NCBI RefSeq assembly: GCF_014655715.1
Contig: NZ_BNBM01000018.1
Coordinates: forward strand, 1-64,000
Reading direction: 5' to 3'
Length of the DNA: 64,000 nucleotides
Origin: Streptomyces lanatus
GTDB lineage: Bacteria > Actinomycetota > Actinomycetes > Streptomycetales > Streptomycetaceae
In this document: positions 1-8,600 of the stretch, piece after piece
How positions within the stretch are numbered: position 1 is the first letter of the stretch
Layout of the letters: each line of letters starts with the position of its first letter
The notes under the pieces: generated by a model
Told to the model about the DNA's origin: nothing
What the model saw: only the letters and a program-made list of their open reading frames with translations
Database searches by the model: none
Translations under genes and position numbers: made by a program

Positions 1-76
1 ACAAAAGCAACGAGCAACCGGGCCGACAGTCACATGATCAACAGCTTCTGTTAGGACCTCTAAGCAGCGCGCCGCG

Positions 77-775
77 ATGCCCTTCGTCCACTTGGAACGC
101 ACCCTGTGGGATTTGCGCGACAGTGATGGCCGGCCGATACGCGCCAGTGATCCTGACCGGGGTGCATGGCTACGAACCCGCGGCGCCCGCGGCAACCTGC
201 GCCCCGAGGTGGAGAGACTGCTCGCCGCCCCCCGCACCATGGCGGCAGCTGCCAGGCTCCTGCTACAGCAGCACTTCACCCCCGCGCTTGAGACCTCCAT
301 CTGCGACGCCGTCGGCCTCGACGTGACCGGTTGGCATGCGCAGGCGGTTTCCATTCCGGGGCAGAGGCAGACGCGAGCACGGCGAGGAGGCTTCGTCGAG
401 GAAGTCCTGCATGCCTACGCCTACGCCTGTGCCTTTTGCGGGTTCGACGGCGCCATCGGCCGTCACCCGGTGGGAGTGGAAGCCGCCCACGTGCGCTGGC
501 ACAGCCAGGACGGCCCGGACGAAGTCAACAACGCCCTGGCACTGTGTTCCCTGCACCACACGCTCTTCGATCTCGGCGTACTAGGCCTCGGGCCAGACCT
601 GAGAATCCAGGTCTCCCGTTGGTACGTAGCCCGAAGCACGGCCGGGCAGGCTGTCGATGCTCTGCACGGTCAACATGCTGCGACGCCTCGACCTGGCCAC
701 TCGGCCATCGATGCACAGTACGTCAACTGGCACCAGGCGCAGGTCTTCAAGCGCCCCGCAACGCACGCTGCATAA
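77..775 (+). CDS. SBD-HNH endonuclease (phosphorothioate-sensing type), N-terminally truncated
   Basis: The protein (232 aa) matches the C-terminal three quarters of the actinobacterial 'phosphorothioated DNA-binding restriction endonuclease' family, which cleaves phosphorothioate- or 5mC-marked DNA. Residues 1-90 look like the second half of the sulfur-binding domain (LRPEVERLL, FTPALET, AVGLD). Residues 110-170 are a clean HNH: Cys118-x2-Cys121, EAAHVRWHS with His138, NNALALC with Asn151 and Cys157, then LHH. Family members I recall run near 290 aa, so roughly 65-70 residues are missing at the front. An in-frame TGA at 35-37 blocks extension, and the other two frames upstream show no family-like sequence. 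Sulfur recognition may therefore be lost. It lies in an accessory island beside other modification-sensing nucleases. The fold call is firm; activity is doubtful. Confidence 0.75.
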   Translation: MPFVHLERTLWDLRDSDGRPIRASDPDRGAWLRTRGARGNLRPEVERLLAAPRTMAAAARLLLQQHFTPALETSICDAVGLDVTGWHAQAVSIPGQRQTRARRGGFVEEVLHAYAYACAFCGFDGAIGRHPVGVEAAHVRWHSQDGPDEVNNALALCSLHHTLFDLGVLGLGPDLRIQVSRWYVARSTAGQAVDALHGQHAATPRPGHSAIDAQYVNWHQAQVFKRPATHAA

Positions 776-990
776 CGTCGAGCGGGAAGAAGCCTCCAGA
801 ACACGTACACCAACCCGGCTTGGCGTTTGGCACATACGTACGTCATAGCGATGAAAGGAAAGAGCCTTGGGGTGCTAACTGAGCGCTCCTTCGTGTGGGC
901 GCCGAGCGGTGTCAGCGAGAGGCGATGAGCGCAGCCTGCCTTGCACCTGCCAGGTTCGGAGGAGGCTTTCGGTGGCCGCGAGGTCTTGGC

Positions 991-2874
991 CTACGCCTCG
1001 AGTGGGGAAGCCAGTGCTTGGAGGAACTCCTGCGTGATCGTGTCGGTCGAATAGAGGCGTGTTCCCCTGGTGCCTCGGGTGGCCAGTACGCGGTACGTGT
1101 TCAGTGCGTACGGCAAATACCGATCCGGCGCGAGGCTCCGTAGCTGGGAGTCATGGCTTTCCTCTGGGTGGGCGATCCATCGGTCGCCTCGCCGAACGAG
1201 GTCTCCGCCCATAATCACGGCGTTGTAGGCGTACTCCATCCCCTGGGCTGTGTAGATGCAGCCGACCTGGTCGTGGCCGCCAGTGTCGGTGGCCCAAAAG
1301 GGACGGGCAGGCACGTCAGGGTGGTCGAAGTTGGACTCGTCGGCGCGGGAGTTCCATGGACGGGTCCAGGTGCGTGGACCCTCCGGGCCGTGCCAGGTGA
1401 TCGCTACTTCCGGCAGCAGTGGTGGGGAGTCCGGGGAATCCCATGGCCAGCAGAAGCCGGCGGTCACGCGTGCGGTCTGGCCGCGGCGGGTGTGGTCGGT
1501 AACCCAGTCGGAGAGTTCTTCGGGATCTGTCGCGACCGCCAGGTCGTAGTCGCTGCCTTTCCATACCGGTGCTGTGCCGTCGGGCTGGAAGAGGCGGTCG
1601 ATCCACTGCTGGTAGGCGCGTGAGCCGTTGCAGCGGAACTGGCTGACTAGGTCGATGTGGGCGAATGCCGATCCGGTGTGCTGGGCGTGCTGTTCGAGTT
1701 GTTTGAGGGTGAGACCTTCTGTGGGGCGCACGATCTGTCGTTCGTCGAGGAACAGCACTGTCACGGCGGCCTGACCGATGAGCTTCCCCAGGATCACGGG
1801 GAAGGCGCCGTGCTGGTGGTCTGGGTAGGTGCGGGCGCGGTGGGCCTCGTCCAGGAGGAGCACGCTGTCGTGGGTGATTCCGGCCGGGGTCTTGTTGAGG
1901 AATGTAGCGATCAGGCCTCGGTAGTCGTTACCGACGGTCCGGCGCAGCTGCCGAGTGAGTGTCCCGGAGGGGGACAGAAGGCGGGGATTGCTGCCTGGTT
2001 GTTTGCACAGGTCACCCAGAAGCCGGCAGGCGATGACGGTCTTTCCGGTACCCGGTCCGCCGGTCACGACGATGATGCTCTTGCGTCCGCGGGTGCGTGC
2101 GTCGTCGACGGCGTGCAGGACCTCCTGCCGGGCGAGATCCTGGTCTCCGATCAAGGTGAAGGCGTCGCGGCCCTCGATGACTTCTCCCGCTCGTTCCAAG
2201 AGCGCAGGCGACGGGCGGTGCTCGACCTGGAGGAAGCGTTCGACCTCGTCCCAGGTGACGGGGCTCAGATCAGCGCAGCCAAGCCGCCGGGCCAAGTCGG
2301 CAGAGGACGGGGCGGGGGTGAGGTCGTCGCGTCCGAGCACCGGAAAGGCGCCGGCCGGGCCGCGCGCGGCCTGTGTCCGAAGGCCGCCGACGAGGTCGGC
2401 GGGGGCATCGTGGAGCACCACGATGCCGCGGACGTCCAGCGGGAAATCGTCGTGGCTTACCCACTGCTGCAGGTAGTGCACGTAGCCGCCGACCTGGCGA
2501 GCCGGATGCTGGACAATGCGGTCTGCAGTGCGGACCATCCCGGGCCGAAGCGCACTGAGCTGGGCATGTGTCCACTGCTTTAGCTCGATCGCGACCACGC
2601 GCAAACGGCCGCCGGCCTCCTTGCCGACGACTATTGCGTCGACTCGCTCCCCAGTGGCAGGCAGCGAGTACTCAAGCAGCAGGTGCACGGCCTCCAACCC
2701 GGCCGAGCGAAGGATGCGGGTGAGCGCCGGCCAGCTACGGCGCCAACTGCGGCTCTCCTCCGGGCTGGGCGCTACGCCGAACATCTGCGTGAAGCGCCGT
2801 TCGGCCGCGGCGATGAACGTCTCGTCGTCCACCTGCCGAGCGGCTTCGGCCACCGTGCCCGCGTAGAGATGCAT
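991..2874 (-). CDS. PD-(D/E)XK nuclease-like / DUF2075 P-loop ATPase fusion
   Basis: The 627-aa protein has two parts. Residues 60-160 fit a PD-(D/E)XK nuclease core: Asp79 in GERVDAIVV, then Glu97-x-Lys99 in VVAIELKQW. Residues 265-620 form a DUF2075/Schlafen-type P-loop ATPase, with Walker A GGPGTGKT at 272-279, Walker B VLLLDEAH at 338-345 and a terminal VLATRGTRGTRLY segment like superfamily I helicase motif VI. Proteins with this layout are common in defence islands and are thought to act on DNA or RNA, but the substrate is unknown. It is divergent from the MazG/EVE-HNH pair, with under 90 bp between starts, so promoters are probably shared. Start ATG at 2874 keeps the whole conserved N-terminus; no strong ribosome site is visible. 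Confidence 0.8.
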   Translation of the reverse strand: MHLYAGTVAEAARQVDDETFIAAAERRFTQMFGVAPSPEESRSWRRSWPALTRILRSAGLEAVHLLLEYSLPATGERVDAIVVGKEAGGRLRVVAIELKQWTHAQLSALRPGMVRTADRIVQHPARQVGGYVHYLQQWVSHDDFPLDVRGIVVLHDAPADLVGGLRTQAARGPAGAFPVLGRDDLTPAPSSADLARRLGCADLSPVTWDEVERFLQVEHRPSPALLERAGEVIEGRDAFTLIGDQDLARQEVLHAVDDARTRGRKSIIVVTGGPGTGKTVIACRLLGDLCKQPGSNPRLLSPSGTLTRQLRRTVGNDYRGLIATFLNKTPAGITHDSVLLLDEAHRARTYPDHQHGAFPVILGKLIGQAAVTVLFLDERQIVRPTEGLTLKQLEQHAQHTGSAFAHIDLVSQFRCNGSRAYQQWIDRLFQPDGTAPVWKGSDYDLAVATDPEELSDWVTDHTRRGQTARVTAGFCWPWDSPDSPPLLPEVAITWHGPEGPRTWTRPWNSRADESNFDHPDVPARPFWATDTGGHDQVGCIYTAQGMEYAYNAVIMGGDLVRRGDRWIAHPEESHDSQLRSLAPDRYLPYALNTYRVLATRGTRGTRLYSTDTITQEFLQALASPLEA

Positions 2875-2962
2875 GCGTGATCTATATCAATCCCAACTGA
2901 CAACCCGGGTGCGGGCCTTGGTCAGGCAGGCGGTGTCAGTGGCGTCTGGTACAGCTGTTGCC

Positions 2963-3319
2963 ATGACGTTGACCGCCCTGCAGCATGCACTGGCCCAGTT
3001 CGCCGTCGAACGCGAGTGGGAACAGTTCCACACCCCGAAGAACCTGGCGATGGCACTGGCCGGCGAGAGCGGGGAACTGCTGGAGATCTTCCAGTGGCTG
3101 ACGCCGGAGCAGTCCGCTCAGGTGATGCGGGATGGCGAACGCGCCGTGCAGGTCCGCGAGGAGATGGCGGATGTCCTGGCCTATCTGTTGAGGCTGGCGG
3201 ATGTCCTGGGGGTAGACCTGGAACAGGCGCTGGCTGAGAAGATCGAGAAGAACCGTCTGAAGTACCCGGTGCACCTGGCACGGGGCAAGGCCGACAAGTA
3301 CACGCAGTTGGGGGGATGA
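2963..3319 (+). CDS. MazG-like nucleotide pyrophosphohydrolase
   Basis: A compact 118-aa all-alpha NTP pyrophosphohydrolase of the MazG/RS21-C6 (dCTPase-like) type, which hydrolyses (d)NTP to (d)NMP and PPi. The motif set is present: ExxE in GESGELLEIFQW and ExxD in REEMADVLAY, spaced as in the family, with the typical EKIEKNRLKYP tail. The reading frame extends about 30 codons further upstream, but only from the ATG at 2963 (MTLTAL) does the sequence look like the family. Its TGA overlaps the ATG of the next gene (ATGA at 3316-3319), so translation is coupled to the EVE-HNH nuclease. Such house-cleaning enzymes are often found in defence loci, possibly adjusting nucleotide pools; that role here is inference. 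Confidence 0.85.
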   Translation: MTLTALQHALAQFAVEREWEQFHTPKNLAMALAGESGELLEIFQWLTPEQSAQVMRDGERAVQVREEMADVLAYLLRLADVLGVDLEQALAEKIEKNRLKYPVHLARGKADKYTQLGG

Positions 3320-4320
3320 TCCACGTCATGCGGATCGTGATGCAGCCGGCGCGCCGGTCGGAGAAGGACGTCGATCAGCACTACCAGGACACGATCGTTA
3401 AGCCGGTGGTCTTCGACGACCACGCGGACGTCCTCGATGCAGCGACGATCGCCCAGCTCAAGCAGCTTTTTCCCGACGGACAGGCCCAGATGTGGGGCGT
3501 CGTGCCGGGCAAGAAGAACGTCAACGTCTCCCGGATTAAGAAGATGCACCCCGGCGACTGGGTGTTCTTCAGCGGCGACAAGCGCGTCTACTTCGGCGGC
3601 ACCATCGCCCTGATGTGGCGCAACAAGGAGCTCGCAACCCGGCTGTGGGGCACCGACCACAATGACAGCACTTGGGAGTACATGTACGCCCTCTCCGGGA
3701 CCCGCGGCTTCGACATCCCCATTGAAGAGATCCGCACCCTGCTCGACTGGAACCCTAACCGCAACATCATGGGCATCTCCGTGCTCAGCGATGAGGAAAG
3801 CGACACACTCCAGACTCTGCTGACCCTCGATCCCGCGACAGCGGCTCTCGAACCGGCCGACACGGCCCAGGAAGAGGCCGCCGTGGCGGCCTTCGACGGG
3901 GAACTAGAGCGCACAGCCCAGCGGGCTCAGCGAGGCGAGCAGGCAGCGCTGAAGAAGCGCCTCCTGCAGGGCTCGACGGGCCAGTGCGCCCTGTGCGGAC
4001 GCACCCTGCCCGGCACCTTCCTGATCGCCGCGCACATCAAAAAGCGCGCCATGTGCAGCGACTACGAAAAGCGGGACCTAGCCAACATCGCCATGCTCGC
4101 CTGCACCTTCGGATGCGACGCCGTGTACGAACACGGCTACGTCACCGTCGCCACCGGAGGTGGCATCCAGGTCAGCCCGCTCACCGCAGAGATCCCTGAA
4201 GTCGCCACCTACATCCAGGAAAAGCTGGTCGGCCGTTCCGTGAGTTGGTGGACGCCGAGCCGCGAGCCGTACTACCTATGGCATCGCACCCACACCTTCA
4301 AGGCCCAACCGCCTCTGTAA
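3316..4320 (+). CDS. EVE/PUA-like domain plus HNH endonuclease (putative modification-dependent restriction enzyme)
   Basis: The 334-aa protein has an N-terminal domain (about residues 1-150) with a core reminiscent of EVE/PUA base-reading folds: HPGDWVFFSG (78-87) and a following VYFGGTIAL strand. A helical linker (180-215) leads to a C-terminal HNH: Cys224-x2-Cys227, AAHIKKR with His240, NIAMLAC with Asn257 and Cys263, and GCD at 266-268. Fusions of EVE-type readers to HNH nucleases are known type IV restriction enzymes for modified cytosine. The start overlaps the MazG stop by four bases, so the two form one operon. Assigning the N-terminus to EVE rests on motif appearance, not alignment; the HNH is secure. 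Confidence 0.75.
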   Translation: MIHVMRIVMQPARRSEKDVDQHYQDTIVKPVVFDDHADVLDAATIAQLKQLFPDGQAQMWGVVPGKKNVNVSRIKKMHPGDWVFFSGDKRVYFGGTIALMWRNKELATRLWGTDHNDSTWEYMYALSGTRGFDIPIEEIRTLLDWNPNRNIMGISVLSDEESDTLQTLLTLDPATAALEPADTAQEEAAVAAFDGELERTAQRAQRGEQAALKKRLLQGSTGQCALCGRTLPGTFLIAAHIKKRAMCSDYEKRDLANIAMLACTFGCDAVYEHGYVTVATGGGIQVSPLTAEIPEVATYIQEKLVGRSVSWWTPSREPYYLWHRTHTFKAQPPL

Positions 4321-4424
4321 GCCGATCCACTCAGCGGTCGAATATGCGCAAGGGTGGACACCCCCGTCGCCCTCGTCAGGGCATAGAGCACGATTTACGG
4401 TCTACGTTCCTGCATGAGGTGAGG

Positions 4425-4943
4425 ATGATTTCCTTCGATGACGATGAATACTTCGTGTGCGTGCTCTGCGGAGACGATGAAGAGCCGACCCCGCACGCTC
4501 GACGGCACGACAAAGCGCTGTGCGTGCGCTGCAATCGGCTACAGAGACAGGTGTGGCGCTACGGCCTATCAATCGCCAAGATGAACGCTATTCTGCGCGT
4601 ACAGGGGTGGGCCTGCGCGTTGTGCAAAGAAGAGCCTGATTACGAGTCAGACTATCTACGCATCGACATGCCGACGTTCTGGCATATAGATCACGATCAC
4701 AGCTGCTGCAACACCCCATACTCGTGCGGAGGCTGCGTGCGAGGAATTCTGTGCCGCGACTGCAACGCACTACGATTGCCAGCCTACGAACGCCTCCCAG
4801 AGGCCCTCCAGGACAGCGCTCGGTTCAATGGCTACCTCAATAACCCTCCAGCCCGAAGCCCAGAAGCGGAGATCAGGGACGCTGACAAAAGGTCTAATCC
4901 TGCCCCCTTCGGGTCCATCATGGACGCCTTCTTCGGTAGGTAG
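4425..4943 (+). CDS. Recombination endonuclease VII-type zinc nuclease
   Basis: A 172-aa protein with the phage T4 endonuclease VII-type His-Me finger. Cys64-x2-Cys67 and Cys110-x2-Cys113 make the zinc site around the WHIDHDH active-site strand (86-92) and the CVRGILCRDCN segment. Two further Cys pairs near the N-terminus (CVLC at 12-15, CVRC at 33-36) suggest a second zinc site. The enzyme class cuts branched DNA; many actinobacterial copies sit in mobile or defence regions with no known target. The frame is open further upstream, but GAGG at 4416-4419 sits five bases before the ATG at 4425, which decides the start. It follows the EVE-HNH gene by about 100 bp on the same strand and may be co-transcribed. 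Confidence 0.8.
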   Translation: MISFDDDEYFVCVLCGDDEEPTPHARRHDKALCVRCNRLQRQVWRYGLSIAKMNAILRVQGWACALCKEEPDYESDYLRIDMPTFWHIDHDHSCCNTPYSCGGCVRGILCRDCNALRLPAYERLPEALQDSARFNGYLNNPPARSPEAEIRDADKRSNPAPFGSIMDAFFGR

Positions 4944-5041
4944 CCGGCAATGTGCAGCACCGCTCTCGGGGGATCGACTCCCGTTGGAACCCCGTCGATG
5001 TTTTCGACATCGCCTTAGAGGCTCAGCTCCGATCAACCAAG

Positions 5042-6826
5042 CTAATCCACTGTCCTCCTATAGGGCGAACTAGTCAGATCAGACGCGTAATCAATGGGAA
5101 AAACCACCGACAGTTCGAAATCGAGGCCGACCTCAGACAGTCGGACTGTCAATCTAGTGAGCTCGAACAGCTTGAGCAGGAGCCGTTGTGGTGCGGAAGC
5201 CAGGTTTTGCGTCAGGTACGGCACCAATTTCAGGAGGTTGGTGACGCCGTCATCCACAGCCGTAGTGCGGTTCATGGATTCAGCGCCCAAGTCGTTGATC
5301 ATACTGACTGTGGCCTGTCGCTGCTCCTCAAGGTCGTTGTATGTTCCGCGTAATCCTTGCCCGAACGGATCGCCTGGCCCGCACTCTTGCGCTCGCTGGA
5401 GCGTGACTGCCTGCCTGCGACTGATGTCGGCCAGGGTGCTTTCGAGTTCCGTTCGTTCCTCATACCTAGTCCGCATCCTTGCATCAAGGATTTCATGCAG
5501 ATCGGCGGCAAGTGCGGATCTCATATGCAGAGGAGAGATTCGGTCGACGAACAGGGAAACTACCGCATCCAAAAGGGTTACTTCATTTACGTAGCGAGCT
5601 TTGGGGTGCCCAGAGTAACTATCAGGACGTCCGCGATTGTTGGCTTTAGGCCAACATGTGTAATAGGTGATACCCTTTCGAATATTCCCATTAAGCCGCC
5701 GCCCGCAAGCACAAAATACCCGTCCGCGGAATGTGTAGGTGCGACGAATTCTCGGCTGGCCTCCCTGAGCGCCGATTCTGCTGCGTACATGCCGCAACCT
5801 TCTACGGCTATCAAGCTCATCAAACATCCACTTCGGAATGAGCGGCTCGTGAACCGGGTAAGGAGACCATACCCACAATTCTGGAGGATTTACTTTCCCG
5901 CCCCCTGAGCGCGATGCCCGACGATTGAATACCTGATACCCCGTATACTTCGGATTACGGAGAATTTCCCCGACGGCGGATTTCCCCCAGGCGCCGCGAG
6001 CTCGAACCCCACCCGGCGGATCGGGAGGCGGATATAGAATCCGATCAGAATTAAGCAGTTCTGCAATTGCACCGTAACCGAGCTCGTCATGATAGCTCCA
6101 CATAGCGATCTGAGTAACCGTAGCCCCCCTCGCCCCATCCGGCTCAAGACGCGTCTTCATAAACCCCCTATCCGCCTTTACTGGATTGGGATTACGGTGA
6201 CGTTTTGCGCGATACCCATATGGCGGCTTGCCGATGTTCCACCCCTCTCGCACATGCGCACATAGCCCTCCCCAGGACATCTCCAGCGCATTGTAGACCT
6301 CATATTCGGCAACCGATTGATTAATACGCCGCTGCAGGATTCGTTGTGAGCGACCTCCGTCGAGCTTGATGGGCTCATTCCATGCGAGCAGCGGTGTTCC
6401 GGAATTTTCCAGGATTCGTTCGATTGAAAGACTTTCAAGCATTCCCCGGGCAACCCTTGCCACGCCCTCACAGATCACCACATCAAAGCGGCACTGATCG
6501 GTACCTGCCTCAGCCAGGAGATCCGCGATGCCTCCGTCCCGGGCGATGGGAATACTGAATCGCTCGTAGCCTTCTTTTCGCCCTCGCGCCTCCAGTCCAA
6601 GGCGCCCCGACTCGACGTCGTAGAAATGCCAGGTAATTACCCACGCCTCAGGCAAAACGGACTTACAACGTTCCAGTTGTCGCATTATTGACAGTCGCGG
6701 GTCCTGCGCTTCCTCAGTGGATGTGCGCCCAACCCAAGCAACTCTTACTGCGCCCCTCAGCGAAAGCGAGGGCGCGGCAAAAGGAGACACTGCAAGATCC
6801 GAGAGTTCGGATCGATTAAATGGCAC
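5042..6826 (-). CDS. Large serine recombinase (recombinase family protein)
   Basis: About 594 aa with the three-part layout of large serine integrases. The N-terminal resolvase domain has the catalytic region WVGRTSTEEAQDPRLSI (Ser in the RxS motif) and the downstream RVARG segment. The middle is a recombinase domain (residues about 205-320; GKPPYGYRAKR, SAVGEILRNPKYTGYQVF). Then come a zinc-ribbon-like stretch (FCACGRRLNGN to YYTC) and a C-terminal coiled region. GTG at 6826 is preferred over TTG at 6829 because GGAG lies six bases upstream. Base composition is visibly lower in GC than the chromosomal genes, pointing to recent transfer. These enzymes do not normally use tRNA 3' ends, so this gene probably belongs to a different integration event from the tRNA-Pro site at 11,006. 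Confidence 0.9.
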   Translation of the reverse strand: MPFNRSELSDLAVSPFAAPSLSLRGAVRVAWVGRTSTEEAQDPRLSIMRQLERCKSVLPEAWVITWHFYDVESGRLGLEARGRKEGYERFSIPIARDGGIADLLAEAGTDQCRFDVVICEGVARVARGMLESLSIERILENSGTPLLAWNEPIKLDGGRSQRILQRRINQSVAEYEVYNALEMSWGGLCAHVREGWNIGKPPYGYRAKRHRNPNPVKADRGFMKTRLEPDGARGATVTQIAMWSYHDELGYGAIAELLNSDRILYPPPDPPGGVRARGAWGKSAVGEILRNPKYTGYQVFNRRASRSGGGKVNPPELWVWSPYPVHEPLIPKWMFDELDSRRRLRHVRSRIGAQGGQPRIRRTYTFRGRVFCACGRRLNGNIRKGITYYTCWPKANNRGRPDSYSGHPKARYVNEVTLLDAVVSLFVDRISPLHMRSALAADLHEILDARMRTRYEERTELESTLADISRRQAVTLQRAQECGPGDPFGQGLRGTYNDLEEQRQATVSMINDLGAESMNRTTAVDDGVTNLLKLVPYLTQNLASAPQRLLLKLFELTRLTVRLSEVGLDFELSVVFPIDYASDLTSSPYRRTVD

Positions 6827-6842
6827 CAACTACTCCGGTTTC

Positions 6843-7052
6843 TCACTCTGTCGGCCTCGGATGGACGGGATACGGACAGCTCTGGCTTTTCTCATCATTC
6901 CGGTGCGTGACACCTTTAGTAGGGTAATCTTGCTGGTGAGCTTGCGCCCACAAGAGCAGTTCATGAATCGTGCTGGCCAACTGGTGACGCAGCCGCGTGC
7001 CTTCGACCCCTTCGATGCGGGTTACGCAGAGGATTACCTTTCGATTCGGCAA
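6843..7052 (-). CDS. Possible small protein upstream of the recombinase
   Basis: A 69-codon frame starting at TTG 7052, with GGGGAG eight bases upstream. It ends 16 bases before the recombinase start on the same strand. The first 45 residues (RKVILCVTRIEGVEG, HELLLWAQAHQ) read like a protein; the tail is Pro/His/Ser-rich and less convincing. I do not recognise a family. It could be a leader or accessory peptide for the recombinase (for example a directionality factor), or chance. Confidence 0.3.
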   Translation of the reverse strand: MPNRKVILCVTRIEGVEGTRLRHQLASTIHELLLWAQAHQQDYPTKGVTHRNDEKSQSCPYPVHPRPTE

Positions 7053-7642
7053 TGAGCACGCTCCCCTACTCTGTACCTTCGATGCCGTTAGTAGCCTTCC
7101 CGGCGCGATGCAGAATCAAGCAGCATACTCAGTAACCCTTTAGAGTGAGAACTATCAACTATAGGGACTGGAGCGATGATTCCGTAGTAGGTCTTAATAC
7201 CCGATGGTTGAAGGGTGACTGAAACGCGGTCAGTGCCATCCTGCGATGCTGGGGCGAGAATTCGATGACCTCACTTCTCCTGAGCTCGCGGAGAAAACTG
7301 CAGAGCGAAATGCGCAGTTATCGATCTTTGTCACTTGCTGGCTGTCGGCCGCGGCGAAGGATGGCGCGTGCGGATGAACTCGGCGGCGGCCACGGGCGGT
7401 CCCGTCGTCGGGCAGGACGCGGCACGGCGCCGACGGCGCGGTGGCCCAGATGCAGTGAACCCGCAACGCAGCCTTGCCATCCCGCCCCGGCAAACAGGTT
7501 AACGAGCTCGTACTTGGCCACGATCCCTCGCTCCAGACCGACCCAATTCGTGCCTGTGACAAAGGTAGTTGACGCAAGCTGGCAAGGTCCGCCTGGGTGA
7601 AGTGTCGGTGCCTCGTGGGAGGCTGCGCTCCTGATCGGTGAA
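7053..7642. other. Gene-free stretch with mixed base composition
   Basis: No reading frame here has convincing codon usage, start signals or family similarity. The left half is AT-richer than the rest of the window, and the right half returns to high GC. It lies between a serine recombinase and a divergently placed nuclease gene, so it could hold an attachment site or scars of integration. I see no clear repeat pair that proves this. Confidence 0.4.
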
Positions 7643-8533
7643 GTGCCTAACGTTCCAGTAGGTCAGGAGTACGCCACGCGTCGTCTCGCCCACGAAGCAG
7701 GCGTGCACCGGCTGTTGCAAGCCGGCATCTGCGGAACCAAGAAGAAGGGGGCCGAGTCCATCGTCGTGTCCGGCGGCTACAAGGACGACGAGGACTACGG
7801 CAGCGTCATCATCTACACCGGCCACGGGGGCCAGGACAGCGCCAAGAAGCAGGTCAGCCACCAGACTTTGGACGACTCCGGCAACGCAGCCCTGGTCACC
7901 AGCTACCTCGAAGGCCTACCCGTCCGCGTGATCCGTGGCAAGCACGATTCCCCGTACGCCCCTGCATCTGGATACCGCTACGACGGCTTGTACCGCGTCA
8001 CCAACCACGGCAGAAAACTCGGTATCGATGGCTTCCTCATCTGGCAGTTCCGGCTGGAGGTCTATGACGGAGCCCCGACGCCGCAGGTAGCCCGACAGCA
8101 GGAGCTCCGAGTAACGCCTCCTGCACCGGCAGACTCGGGTGCCGCCGCTGTCCGCGGCAACAAAGCGTCCGAGCGCGTTACCTCGACAGTCCAACGGATC
8201 GTGCGTAGCAACGCCGTGAAGCGCCAGGTGAAGGATTGGCAGGACAACCGCTGCCAGATCTGCGACCTCCGCATCGAGGTCCCTGGAGGCAGCTACAGCG
8301 AGGGCGCGCACATACAGGCCCTCGGTTCGCCGTACAACGGCCCGTACACCCCTAGCAACGTTCTCTGCCTATGCCCGAACTGCCACGTGATGCTCGACGC
8401 CGGAGCCATCGTCTTGGGGGATGACCTCGCGGTGATCCGTGGCGGCGAGGTGGTCGGCACCCTGCGGACGCATCCCCGGCATGCCATCGACCTGGAATGT
8501 GTGCGGCAGCACCGCGAACGGTGGCGTCGGTAG
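7643..8533 (+). CDS. SRA (YDG) domain-HNH endonuclease, type IV restriction enzyme
   Basis: The 296-aa protein begins in an SRA/YDG domain (to about residue 145): VPVG, AGVHRLLQAGI, GGYKDDEDYG, YTGHGGQD and the signature YRYDGLYRV at 111-119. SRA domains flip out and read 5-methyl- or 5-hydroxymethylcytosine. Residues 195-255 are an HNH nuclease: Cys204-x2-Cys207, EGAHIQALG with His223, Asn239, and CPNCH at 244-248. SRA-HNH fusions such as TagI are methylation-dependent endonucleases. The family usually starts with a GEVP motif. Here those residues lie just before GTG 7643, with a CTG at 7631 and a stop at 7598, so the true start may be the upstream CTG or the extreme N-terminus may be lost. 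Confidence 0.85.
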   Translation: MPNVPVGQEYATRRLAHEAGVHRLLQAGICGTKKKGAESIVVSGGYKDDEDYGSVIIYTGHGGQDSAKKQVSHQTLDDSGNAALVTSYLEGLPVRVIRGKHDSPYAPASGYRYDGLYRVTNHGRKLGIDGFLIWQFRLEVYDGAPTPQVARQQELRVTPPAPADSGAAAVRGNKASERVTSTVQRIVRSNAVKRQVKDWQDNRCQICDLRIEVPGGSYSEGAHIQALGSPYNGPYTPSNVLCLCPNCHVMLDAGAIVLGDDLAVIRGGEVVGTLRTHPRHAIDLECVRQHRERWRR

Positions 8534-8600
8534 CACCAATCCCTTCGTAGACGCGCCGGTGGCGTTGACGGGTTCCGTCAACGCCACCGAGAGTGCTCCG

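Noticed and set aside
4965..5010. A T-arm-like GGGGGATCGACTCCCG as a second tRNA remnant
   Set aside because: The loop does not fit TTCRANY and no acceptor strand or anticodon stem flanks it.
7230..7577. A 115-codon minus-strand frame in the gene-free region
   Set aside because: No ribosome site, Ser/Arg/Pro-rich composition and no family similarity.
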